Positions 8,334 to 15,768 of a stretch of DNA of 43,389 bases are shown piece by piece; the stretch's first letter is position 1, and the number at the start of each line of letters is the position of its first letter. The position numbers were made by a program, and so were the translations under genes. This stretch comes from Thermodesulfobacteriota bacterium. Its GTDB lineage: Bacteria; Thermosulfidibacterota; Thermosulfidibacteria; Thermosulfidibacterales; B14-G1. Under the pieces are notes generated by a model that did not search any database, was not told the origin of the DNA, and was given only the letters and a program-made list of their open reading frames with translations. The stretch is from assembly GCA_024274915.1 (NCBI GenBank), contig JAJSAC010000047.1:1-43389 (forward strand). The letters run 5' to 3'.

Positions 8334-9938
8334 CTAGGGACCTGTGCCTGACTTCCAGGCCGGTTTTCTTGAGGTAGGAGACAACAGAACCAACACCAAC
8401 TTCCCGCGGGGATAGAGGTTGTCCCCTTCCTCCAATATTTTCACCTTTCCCTCCCAAGTACGGCTGATTAGTCTCAGCTTCTTTGCCTTGGTGATAAGGA
8501 AGATCCGCTGATATTTATGGGTGTCGAAAAATCTCTTCAGAGTAGCCCTTTTCTTTTCTCGGATTACCAGATGATTTGTGTAAAATACAAGACTGGGGAT
8601 GGAGAAGGGGTGGGTGACGATGAGGTCCCCTTCTCTTATTTCGGCCTGTATTTTCTGGGCAAAGGAGGGAGAGAGCTTCTTTTGCTCCAGCGGCGGTATG
8701 ATGAAGTATGGAATGGCTACCAGGAAGATGATCATAAGGGCAGCCAAGCACTTGGCCCATTTGAGGGGCAGCTCTTGGGTCAGATAAAAGCTCCAAGCAC
8801 CCAGTAGGAGAAGGGCTCCCGCTACAAGGATGAGACCTGGGGGGACAAACAGACCTTTGAGCCACATTACTCCAAGGAGGATCACCATCATGCCCACGGC
8901 GATAAGCGTTCCTGTCGTGGCTGGTTTTAGTCTTTCGCTTTTTCCACTTTCCACATACTCCCTTGCCACATCAGCCATGGAAAGGGCTAGGGCAGGGTAA
9001 ACGGGCATTATATAGTTGGGTAGTTTGGTCTTGGCCAGGGAGAAGAGGGTAAAGGGGAACAGTATCCATAGATAGGTGAATAGATAGACCCCTTTATCCT
9101 TTTTCGCCCTTTGGAAGAGGTGGTAGAGGGCTTGGGGTAAAAGGGGAGACCAGGGGATTAGGGCCAAAAGTAGCACCGCAGCATAGTAAAATACAGGGCC
9201 CCGATGCCCTCCTATAGGTCTGATAAACCTGGTGATGTTGTGGTAAAGGATGAATCCCCTGTAAAATTGGTTGTGAGTTCTCAGATCTACCAAGATGTAC
9301 CACGGGGCAGCGATGACAAAGAATGCGAGGAGGCCTGTCAGGGGAAAGGCCCTTTTTATTCCTTTTTTGCCTTGGGAGAAGAGTAGGTAAAGCACCTCTG
9401 TGCCTGAGGGAATAATGATTCCCAGAGGCCCTTTGGCAAGGACGGCCAATCCGGCAGCCCCATAGCCCCGTGTGACTTTGTTCTCCATGAAGAGGAAGAG
9501 ACTGAGGGTGAGAAAAAAGAGGAAGACGGCGTCCGGAGTTGCGGCCTTGGCTATTATGGGAAACTGGATGTTGGTGACCGTGATGAGGGAGGCTAAAAAT
9601 CCCACTTCTTTGCTCCATAGCCTGCTTCCAAAGATAAATATAAGGAGCACCGTGCCCATCGAGAAGAGAACAGAAGGTAGTCTGGCGGCAAACTCGCCTA
9701 CTCTTAGGAGTTTGTATGAAGCTATCATGGCCCAGTATTCTAGGGGAGGTTTGTCGGTTCTTAGCCTGAAGTTGAAGGTTGGAACAATGGGATCTTTTCT
9801 CTGAAGCATTTCTCTGGCACATTGGGCGTTGCAGGCCTCGTCTCTGTCCCAGAGAGACATGCCGGGTGTCCCCGGTAGAAAGACCATTAGAGAAATTAGC
9901 CCTAGAAGGGCAAGGGTGAGGAGGTTCTTATCCCTCAA
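8334..9938 (-). CDS. ArnT-like integral membrane glycosyltransferase, paralogue B
   Basis: This second ArnT/PMT-type enzyme has 534 residues from the preferred TTG start (GGAGGG five bases upstream). An upstream TTG at 9953 is possible but has no comparable ribosome-binding site. The first loop shows LWDRDEACNAQCAREM (Asp33-Glu34) and LRTDKPPLEYW (Lys63), then AKAATPDAVFLFF with the second conserved Asp. SLAKTKLPNYIMPVYPA is present in the later half, and the C-terminal domain has RIFLITKAKKL. The Pro-Arg-Tyr after Asp-Glu seen in paralogues A and C is replaced here by Ala-Cys-Asn, which suggests a different sugar or acceptor. The start lies inside the end of the PAP2 gene (11-bp overlap), so translation is coupled. 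Confidence 0.87.
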   Translation of the reverse strand: MRDKNLLTLALLGLISLMVFLPGTPGMSLWDRDEACNAQCAREMLQRKDPIVPTFNFRLRTDKPPLEYWAMIASYKLLRVGEFAARLPSVLFSMGTVLLIFIFGSRLWSKEVGFLASLITVTNIQFPIIAKAATPDAVFLFFLTLSLFLFMENKVTRGYGAAGLAVLAKGPLGIIIPSGTEVLYLLFSQGKKGIKRAFPLTGLLAFFVIAAPWYILVDLRTHNQFYRGFILYHNITRFIRPIGGHRGPVFYYAAVLLLALIPWSPLLPQALYHLFQRAKKDKGVYLFTYLWILFPFTLFSLAKTKLPNYIMPVYPALALSMADVAREYVESGKSERLKPATTGTLIAVGMMVILLGVMWLKGLFVPPGLILVAGALLLLGAWSFYLTQELPLKWAKCLAALMIIFLVAIPYFIIPPLEQKKLSPSFAQKIQAEIREGDLIVTHPFSIPSLVFYTNHLVIREKKRATLKRFFDTHKYQRIFLITKAKKLRLISRTWEGKVKILEEGDNLYPRGKLVLVLLSPTSRKPAWKSGTGP

Positions 9939-10599
9939 GGTATCCCTCCACAAATTCCGGGAGCTTCATTGTTGAGGCCCATTTCCCCAGCAAACACCCG
10001 ATGGAAATGGAGATAATGATATCAGAGGGGTAGTGATAGAGGAGTACCACCCTGGAAAGCCCTATCATCAGGGCCCCAAGCTTGAAAAGGTGTTTCCCCC
10101 TGGGAAAGAAGTGGGAAAAGATGCAGGCCAAGGCGAAGGCAGCAGTGGTATGTCCTGAGGGAGTGGAGAAGAATTTGTTCATGAGGGTAGGGCCGTGGGG
10201 CCAGTAGTGGCCTGAGAGCAGAAGGGAGGGCCTTGGCCTTCCTAGGAAGACTTTTATCGCCAGGGAGACCAGCCCTGCCATGGTCAGGCCCAACAAACCC
10301 CTTCCGAATGCTTCCCTTCTTTTGGGTATGTTAGCGGGGAGCACCAGTAAAAGGAAGATGAAAAAGAAGAGGACCTCTCCACTGCCCAAAGAGCTGACAA
10401 AGGAGGAGAGATGGTGGAACAGCCCCGATTGATGGGGTTTGAAGTAGAGATAGACGTACACATCGGCTTTACTCACGTACAGGGTGGTATACATAAAAAG
10501 GGCCAGAAGGGCCGGTACGAGATCTCGCGGGGTGAGAGCCTGGTTTTCGGTTAGGCCTTTAAGGCGAGGTTTTTTTAGTAGAGCTTTCCAGAAGGACAA
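9928..10599 (-). CDS. PAP2-family membrane phosphatase
   Basis: All three PAP2 signature motifs are present in order: KVFLGRPRP (Kx6RP), TPSGHTTAAF (PSGH) and SRVVLLYHYPSD (SRx5Hx3D). Five to six hydrophobic segments place it in the inner membrane. Relatives hydrolyse undecaprenyl pyrophosphate, phosphatidylglycerophosphate or the phosphates of lipid A. In this cluster, recycling of a polyprenyl carrier or removal of a lipid A phosphate (LpxE-like) are the two sensible roles. A TTG at 10626 also opens the frame, but TTG at 10599 has AGGAG seven bases upstream and is preferred, giving 223 residues. The gene overlaps the 3' end of ArnT paralogue C by about 40 bp, an unusually deep overlap. Confidence 0.88.
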   Translation of the reverse strand: MSFWKALLKKPRLKGLTENQALTPRDLVPALLALFMYTTLYVSKADVYVYLYFKPHQSGLFHHLSSFVSSLGSGEVLFFFIFLLLVLPANIPKRREAFGRGLLGLTMAGLVSLAIKVFLGRPRPSLLLSGHYWPHGPTLMNKFFSTPSGHTTAAFALACIFSHFFPRGKHLFKLGALMIGLSRVVLLYHYPSDIIISISIGCLLGKWASTMKLPEFVEGYLEG

Positions 10600-12160
10600 A
10601 CCTTTTTCTCCTGTTGCTGCTTTCAAGTGCCACCCTTAGCCTTGACTTCCAGGTCTTTTTTATTCTGTTCCAATACTTTTCCCTGGTTATGATGAAGAAC
10701 CCCTCGGAAGTTTCTGAGAAGGCCCTTTCAATGTCCTTTGGTCTTGAAACCTTGGGTAGGTAGGGCCTTTCCAGATAGAACTCCAGGGCTGCGTCGAAAG
10801 AGCCCATCCTGTAGAGGGGGGCGCCATCCACTATGCTCTTTATCTTGGAGGCTAGAGGCTTGGCTGAGCGGTATTGTCGGTCATATTGGGGCTGGAAGCG
10901 GAGAAAGTAGAGGCCATAGGCTGTGAAAAAAAGGAGACCCAGGGAGAGGATGATACCCGTTCTCGCCCTGGGCCTTCCAAGGAGGTGAAGGGCAAAAAGG
11001 GAGGGGGGGAGAATGGCCAAGGCAGGAATCCATTTCCCCGGATGGAGTTTAAAGAAGAAGGGTAGAAGGGGGGCTAGTGCTAAGCCCAAGGTACTCAACC
11101 CTAGCCCTAGTTGGACCAGGGTGTTGAAGACCTTGTCTGGCTCTCTTTGGAAGAACCTGGTGACCACTACGCCCGTTATCAAGGCCAGGGCAGGAGCTGT
11201 AGGCAACAGGTAGACCACCCTTTTTGCGGCTGCCATGGAGAAGAATAGCAGGGTGAAGAAGAACCAGATGAGGGGCAGGAGGAGAGGAGAATTGGGCTTG
11301 TCTTTTCCCTTCCACCAGAGCCATAGGCTGGCTGGGAAGAAGAGAAAGGCGGGAGCAAAGCTGACGGGGAGGGCATGAAAATAGAAGTACCAGGGTTTTT
11401 GATGGTCCAGCCCCGTAGAGAAGTGCTTCAGGTTGTGGAGCAGGAAGAACTTTTTGGAGAACTCTGGAGTGACTGAAAGGAACCAGGGGAGGATTAGGAT
11501 GAGGAAAAGGATGAGCCCCTGGGGAATCCGTAGTTTTTTTATCTCTTTCAGGTCCTTCCGGACCGCCAGATAGAGGAAGGCTGTGCCCCCTGGGATCAGT
11601 ACGGCCACGGGCCCTTTGGTGAGAAATCCCAGAGCAGCGGGTATGTAGGCCAGGGTGTAGTAGAGCCCCTTTTTCTTGTTCGATTGGTAGCCCTTGTAAA
11701 AAAGGAAGAGGGTGAAGAGGATGAAGAAACAGAGGGCCATGTCGGGTATAGAGCGCCTGGCGGTGATGATGTACTCCAGGGTGAAGAGGAGGGTGAAGGC
11801 GCTGATGAGACCTGCGGTGTCGTTGTATATGGCCCTGCCGAAGAGGAACGTCACCGTGATTCCCAGAATGCCCATGATGGCGAAGGGGAATCGGGCGGAA
11901 AATTCGTTCACTTCTCCATGGTTCAGAAGTTTGGCCGATGCAGCTATAAGCCAGTAGGTCAGGATGGGTTGGTCTGTGCGTAGCTTGCCTTTGTACTTGG
12001 GTGTGATCCAGTCTCCTGACTCCAGCATGTTACGGGCAGTGTGGGCGTATCGGGGTTCGTTGTTATTCCAAAGGGAGATTCTGCCCAAATTAACGAAACA
12101 GATGGAGGAGCTAGCCAGGACGAGGATGAGTAAGTAGAGCCTTAGCGGTTTTAGGACCAT
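10559..12160 (-). CDS. ArnT-like integral membrane glycosyltransferase, paralogue C (divergent active-site motifs)
   Basis: The 533-residue protein has the same architecture as paralogues A, B and D: a first helix, a long periplasmic loop, many helices and a C-terminal soluble domain with GFFIITREKYW. Its loop motif reads LWNNNEPRYAHTARNM, with Asn34 where the others have Asp, and LRTDQPILTYW, with Gln64 where the others have Lys before Pro. The later SMAAAKRVVYLLPTAPA also departs from the AKTK form. The second conserved Asp (ARRSIPDMALCFF) is kept. The enzyme may be inactive, regulatory or of altered donor specificity. The ATG start overlaps the end of the upstream 51-residue gene by 10 bp. 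Confidence 0.85.
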   Translation of the reverse strand: MVLKPLRLYLLILVLASSSICFVNLGRISLWNNNEPRYAHTARNMLESGDWITPKYKGKLRTDQPILTYWLIAASAKLLNHGEVNEFSARFPFAIMGILGITVTFLFGRAIYNDTAGLISAFTLLFTLEYIITARRSIPDMALCFFILFTLFLFYKGYQSNKKKGLYYTLAYIPAALGFLTKGPVAVLIPGGTAFLYLAVRKDLKEIKKLRIPQGLILFLILILPWFLSVTPEFSKKFFLLHNLKHFSTGLDHQKPWYFYFHALPVSFAPAFLFFPASLWLWWKGKDKPNSPLLLPLIWFFFTLLFFSMAAAKRVVYLLPTAPALALITGVVVTRFFQREPDKVFNTLVQLGLGLSTLGLALAPLLPFFFKLHPGKWIPALAILPPSLFALHLLGRPRARTGIILSLGLLFFTAYGLYFLRFQPQYDRQYRSAKPLASKIKSIVDGAPLYRMGSFDAALEFYLERPYLPKVSRPKDIERAFSETSEGFFIITREKYWNRIKKTWKSRLRVALESSNRRKRFVLLESSTKKTSP

Positions 12161-12306
12161 CTGCTAAAGACCCTGATAAAAAAGTCTACTTTGGTTAGGA
12201 AGAGAAGACCTCCTGCTGCCACTCCTGCCAGGAAGCTCAGCACGTATACTACTCCCCTCTTACCTAAGTGTTCCTTACCTTTCATGATAGATTTTTTAAA
12301 TACCAT
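12151..12306 (-). CDS. small single-span membrane protein (51 aa), first gene of the envelope operon
   Basis: This short frame begins with ATG seven bases after a strong CGGAGGA ribosome-binding site. It encodes a basic N-terminus (MVFKKSIMKGKEHLGKRG), a hydrophobic span of about 20 residues with several Gly and Ala (VVYVLSFLAGVAAGGLLFL), and a short basic tail. Its stop lies 10 bp inside the start of the ArnT-like gene, which itself has a poor ribosome-binding site, so coupled translation is likely. No family is recognised. The good start signal, TM segment, and coupling argue that it is real. It could be a small partner subunit of the glycosyltransferase or a leader peptide. Confidence 0.65.
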   Translation of the reverse strand: MVFKKSIMKGKEHLGKRGVVYVLSFLAGVAAGGLLFLTKVDFFIRVFSRWS

Positions 12307-12632
12307 AGTTCCTCCGTTTGGGAAGGGCTAACCCTGAAAAAGGGTGGAGGTCAACGCACCAGAATTGTGTCGTGTAAGGTGGGGGGGGCTAGGTATCACC
12401 GCTAAGTAGGGGGATTGGAGTTGGTGCACCAAATTTTCCCAGTGGGCAATTTAGGTACATGGTCAGATTCTCGGGTGGATGTTGGGAAGAACAATAAAGG
12501 GCGCGCTGCACCGATTTGTGCCTGGGGCCGTTTCCTTCCTCTTATTCGCGGTTTGGGAAGGGGACGCGTAAAGGACCTCACCAACCTTGTGGCATTGAAG
12601 GTCTTTGTTCAACCATAGGATAAAGGAAGACT
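12307..12632. other. divergent intergenic spacer, 326 bp, probably holding promoters for both directions
   Basis: The spacer separates the minus-strand envelope operon from the plus-strand metallophosphoesterase. Open frames of 60-67 codons occur on both strands, but they lack ribosome-binding sites and family features and look like chance. Visible structure includes a G8 run at about 12381, a perfect 12-bp palindrome at 12421, and a short stem ACCCT/AGGGT at about 12331-12345. No convincing -35/-10 pair was found by eye on either strand. Confidence 0.5.
12421..12432. repeat. perfect 12-bp palindrome, possible operator
   Basis: TTGGTGCACCAA is a perfect palindrome lying between the two divergent transcription units. 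Its length and position would suit a dimeric regulator, but a 12-bp palindrome can occur by chance and no regulator is identified. Confidence 0.3.
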
Positions 12633-13712
12633 ATGAAGAAGGTTGTGGTCACGCTGTTTTTCTTGTTGGGTGTTTTGTCAGGACTCTTCCTGATGTTCTA
12701 CCACTGCGACCGGTTTTTGGGGGATTGGTTTGCCAGAAGCAGGACTCGGATTGAGACCTCAAGCTATAAGCTGGTGGTGGAAGGTGGAATCATATCGGAG
12801 TCGAAGCTGGTCAGGGTTCATATCAGAGCCACAGCTTTGACGGTGAAGGTTCTTTATCAGAGCTTTAAGAGGCACCCGGGGGGCTCGACGGTGGTGGAAG
12901 TGGACAATCTCCCCCAGGGATTTCGGGTGACTTATAGAGGGGGAAATCCAGGGTTTGCCTCCAGGGGCAGGAACTCTTTTACCCTTCTCATTCCTTCCCG
13001 GAGGAGGGCGACGACCTTTGAGATCCTCATCACTCCTCCCCCCAGTACAGGTTCCTTCACCTTCTGGGTAGGGGGTGACAATAGGGAGAGACTGGATGTG
13101 CTCCTATCCCTTCTGAAGAGGGCTTCCCGCGAGAAGCCTTTGTTCGTGGTTCTGGGTGGCGATTTGGTAGTCCGGGGCCTTTGGTGGCAATACGAGAGGC
13201 TCCTGGAGGTGTTGGATGGCTCTTCTGTGCCCGTCTTTTCCGTGCCCGGCAATCACGATTTGGATTTTTGTGGCCGGAGACTCTTTACCCGGTATTTGGC
13301 TCCGGATCATTATTATTTTACCTATGGTAGGAGTCTCTTTGTGGTCCTCGACACCAATGGTGAGGAGAAGGGACAATTGGCCTGGTTGGGGACTCTGCTG
13401 CAGGAGACCAGGTACAGGCATCTCTTCGTCTTCGTCCACAAGCCCCCCTTTGATCCCAGACCCGGTTACCACCACTCCATGGGGGATAAGGAGTTTGCCA
13501 GGGGACTTCTGGATCTGTTGGTGAGATACAGGGCCGATGTTCTCTTCTGCTCCCACATCCACAGTTATATCCAGACAAAGTACAAGGGGTTGAAGGTGGT
13601 TATCACCGGTGGCCTGGGGGCCCATAGGAAGAAGCCTATCTTGCCCTTCCATTACGTGAAGGTGGAGGTCTCCGGGAGTAAGGTAGTTACAGAGATGGAG
13701 CGCCTTCAGTAG
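12633..13712 (+). CDS. membrane-anchored calcineurin-type metallophosphoesterase
   Basis: The 359-residue protein starts with a hydrophobic segment (residues 4-23) that is either a signal anchor or a signal peptide. A beta-rich region of about 110 residues without a recognised family follows, and then the phosphoesterase domain from about 142. Metal-binding motifs are in order: VGGDNRER (about 148-150, in place of the usual DxH), LGGDLVV (Asp177), VPGNHDLD (206-209), FVHKPP and FCSHIHSY. The catalytic domain should therefore face the periplasm or outside. The ATG start has AAGGAAG just upstream. It is the only plus-strand gene between the two ArnT-bearing units and is convergent with paralogue D. 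An envelope substrate is plausible but not shown. Confidence 0.82.
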   Translation: MKKVVVTLFFLLGVLSGLFLMFYHCDRFLGDWFARSRTRIETSSYKLVVEGGIISESKLVRVHIRATALTVKVLYQSFKRHPGGSTVVEVDNLPQGFRVTYRGGNPGFASRGRNSFTLLIPSRRRATTFEILITPPPSTGSFTFWVGGDNRERLDVLLSLLKRASREKPLFVVLGGDLVVRGLWWQYERLLEVLDGSSVPVFSVPGNHDLDFCGRRLFTRYLAPDHYYFTYGRSLFVVLDTNGEEKGQLAWLGTLLQETRYRHLFVFVHKPPFDPRPGYHHSMGDKEFARGLLDLLVRYRADVLFCSHIHSYIQTKYKGLKVVITGGLGAHRKKPILPFHYVKVEVSGSKVVTEMERLQ

Positions 13713-13723
13713 GCCTTCCTACT
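13708..13723. terminator. short convergent hairpin between phosphoesterase and ArnT paralogue D
   Basis: AGTAGG and CCTACT form a 6-bp stem with a 4-base loop exactly between two converging stop codons. There is no clear T-run on either side, so it is at best a weak terminator. Confidence 0.25.
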
Positions 13724-15143
13724 TTGCGGTAGGCTCGGAAGGCGTAGTAGATGATGGAGAGTGAAGAGAGGGAGGAGTGATCTCTACCAGAACCAGCCTG
13801 GGAGATGTTCCCATCACCTTTACAGAATAGGGAGGGGATAGGGCCAGGATGGAGGGGAGTTTGTCCCTTTTTGTCAGGATGTAGGCTTTGGATTCCTGGG
13901 GAAGGGCCTTTTTAAGCTTTTCCACGGACCTGAAGTCCTGGACTTTCTTTCCCGAGTAAAAGGCCAGGGAGTAGCTCTTTTTTGCTTTGTAAGTATAGAG
14001 GGGGGCTTTGTCATTTTGGACCATGAGGGGCACTGCAAAGGCCGCGGACTTTCTGGCGGAGTAGATAGGCATGGCCACCGTAAAGCCTAGTATATAGATG
14101 ATGAGGACTGGGATGGTCACTTTGAGGGGTGGGCCTTTGTTCCCTTTCCAAGTGCCGGCCATGAGGAGGGCCCAGGCTGGAAAGGTGGGTAGTATGTAGT
14201 GGGGCATCTTGGACTTGGACAGGGTGAAGAAGAGGGTAGGCAGTACGATCCAGGAAGCGAGAAAGAGGGTGCGATGGGGGTATAGGCGCCAGAGCGCTTT
14301 TAGCCTTGTCAGGGTCCTTGGGAGAAAGAAGGTCCATGGTAAGAGTCCCAGGATGATTACAGGAAGGTAATAGTAGAAAGGGGCCCCCCGATGGAACCGA
14401 GGGGTGAAGTATCTCAAGACGTTCTCCTCCCAGAAGAAACGGTAGCAGTAGCCCGGGTTTTTCAGCTCCGCTAGGATGAAAGGGGGGACAGCTATCACTA
14501 AGAAAACCAAGACGACCAACAGCCAAGGAATGGGGGTCTTTTCCTTATCCACCAGGGTCTTGTAGAGGATGATGGGCAGTAGGACCATGAGAGGGGTGAC
14601 TAGGCCTATGGGCCCTTTGGTGAGAAAGGCCAGGGCAGCGAGTAGGGAGGCCAGGGCCCAGCTCTTTTTCCCACCCTCCTCCAGGGCTTTCCAAGAAAAG
14701 AAGAGGGAGGCGAGGATGAAGAAGGTGAGGAGCATATCGAAAATCACTATATGGGCATAGCCCACGTAGATGAGGGAAGTGGCTTGAAGCAGGGCGGCTA
14801 TATATCCCTTCTCCCTTCCCCAAAGGTGGGTTCCCAGCAGTAAAGTGATCCACACTCCCATGATGGCTGCCAGGGCCGAGGGGAGACGTGCGGCAAATTC
14901 TCCTGGACCAATTAGCAGGAAGGTGGAAGCCACCAACCAGTAGTAGAGGGGAGGTTTCTGGTATCGGATTTCCCCCTTTAGGGTAGGGGGGATCCAGTGT
15001 CCGCTGTTGACTATCTCCAGGGCTACTTGGGCGTTTCGTCCTTCGTCGGGATCCAGTAAGGGGTACGCCCCCAGCCCTGGGAGAAAGATGGCCAGGGAGA
15101 GGAGAAAGATCAGGAGCCAGGAGTGGTTGCTCCTAAGGCACAA
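13719..15143 (-). CDS. ArnT-like integral membrane glycosyltransferase, paralogue D (distal gene of Mla operon)
   Basis: This fourth ArnT/PMT-type enzyme has 474 residues, the shortest of the set. Its motifs are LLDPDEGRNAQVALEI (Asp33-Glu34), IRYQKPPLYYW (Lys63), AHIVIFDMLLTFF (second Asp) and TLSKSKMPHYILPTFPA. The C-terminal domain is reduced but still has KAYILTKRDKL. The start is TTG at 15143, only 6 bp after the mlaC stop, with AAGGAG a little further upstream than ideal. The gene therefore appears to be co-transcribed with the Mla genes, which links a lipid-sugar transferase to outer-membrane lipid homeostasis. Lipid A modification is the simplest guess; acceptor and donor remain unknown. 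Confidence 0.87.
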   Translation of the reverse strand: MCLRSNHSWLLIFLLSLAIFLPGLGAYPLLDPDEGRNAQVALEIVNSGHWIPPTLKGEIRYQKPPLYYWLVASTFLLIGPGEFAARLPSALAAIMGVWITLLLGTHLWGREKGYIAALLQATSLIYVGYAHIVIFDMLLTFFILASLFFSWKALEEGGKKSWALASLLAALAFLTKGPIGLVTPLMVLLPIILYKTLVDKEKTPIPWLLVVLVFLVIAVPPFILAELKNPGYCYRFFWEENVLRYFTPRFHRGAPFYYYLPVIILGLLPWTFFLPRTLTRLKALWRLYPHRTLFLASWIVLPTLFFTLSKSKMPHYILPTFPAWALLMAGTWKGNKGPPLKVTIPVLIIYILGFTVAMPIYSARKSAAFAVPLMVQNDKAPLYTYKAKKSYSLAFYSGKKVQDFRSVEKLKKALPQESKAYILTKRDKLPSILALSPPYSVKVMGTSPRLVLVEITPPSLHSPSSTTPSEPTAK

Positions 15144-15149
15144 AGGGTT

Positions 15150-15758
15150 TTAGGTCTCCTTGCCGAACTTCTTTTTAACCTTTTTCTGTAGGTTTTCTAG
15201 CATCTGGTCGAAGGAGGAGTTGACCAGGATGTTGTTGATCTGGACTCGATAATTGTTCACCATGCTCACCCCTTCGATGAGGATGTCGTATACCAACCAC
15301 TTTCCCCTTTTATTAATGAGCCTGCACTCCATGGATATGGGCTTGGGCTGGGTCTTGGAGTAGATCTTGAGAAATACCCGGGCATAGGGGGTGTCAATTT
15401 CTTCCTTTTCGTAAATGATCTTCTCGCCGGAGTATCTCTCGAACTTGTCGGCGTAGTTGGCCTTGACAAACTCTTTAAAGAGTTGGGTGAACCTTTTCCT
15501 TTGCTGTTGCGTCACCCGTCTCCATCTAATGCCCAAGACCCTTTTGGCCACTTCGTGCCAGTCCACGGATTTCTCCACGATTTTCAGGATCTCGTGGCTC
15601 CTCTCTTGGGGCTTGAGTTTGGGGTTCTTCAGGATGGTGAGGGCGTCTTCGATTTCCCTTTTTACCTGGTCCATGGGGGATATAGCGAGGGTGGAAGCCG
15701 CCAGCGTGGGCAGTGCCGTTAAAAGGACCAACAAGGCTGTCAGGACCTTACCCTTCAT
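15150..15758 (-). CDS. mlaC: MlaC, periplasmic phospholipid-binding protein
   Basis: The 202-residue protein has a cleavable signal peptide (VLTALLVLLTALPTLAAS) followed by the MlaC/Ttg2D fold. VDWHEVAKRVLGIRWRRVT and the region FTQLFKEFVKANYADKF are the family's characteristic stretch. MlaC shuttles phospholipids between the outer-membrane MlaA complex and the inner-membrane MlaFED transporter. The gene sits 10 bp after mlaA, at normal length for the family. It is followed almost directly by an ArnT-like gene. Confidence 0.92.
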   Translation of the reverse strand: MKGKVLTALLVLLTALPTLAASTLAISPMDQVKREIEDALTILKNPKLKPQERSHEILKIVEKSVDWHEVAKRVLGIRWRRVTQQQRKRFTQLFKEFVKANYADKFERYSGEKIIYEKEEIDTPYARVFLKIYSKTQPKPISMECRLINKRGKWLVYDILIEGVSMVNNYRVQINNILVNSSFDQMLENLQKKVKKKFGKET

Positions 15759-15768
15759 ACCTTCACCT

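Noticed and set aside
3503-12160. Canonical arn (aminoarabinose) operon
   Set aside because: There is no ArnA, ArnD or ArnE/F, and the aminotransferase partners a Gfo/Idh enzyme, pointing to a different sugar.
12402-12618. Small open frames on both strands of the divergent spacer
   Set aside because: No ribosome-binding sites, odd composition and mutual overlap; likely chance frames.
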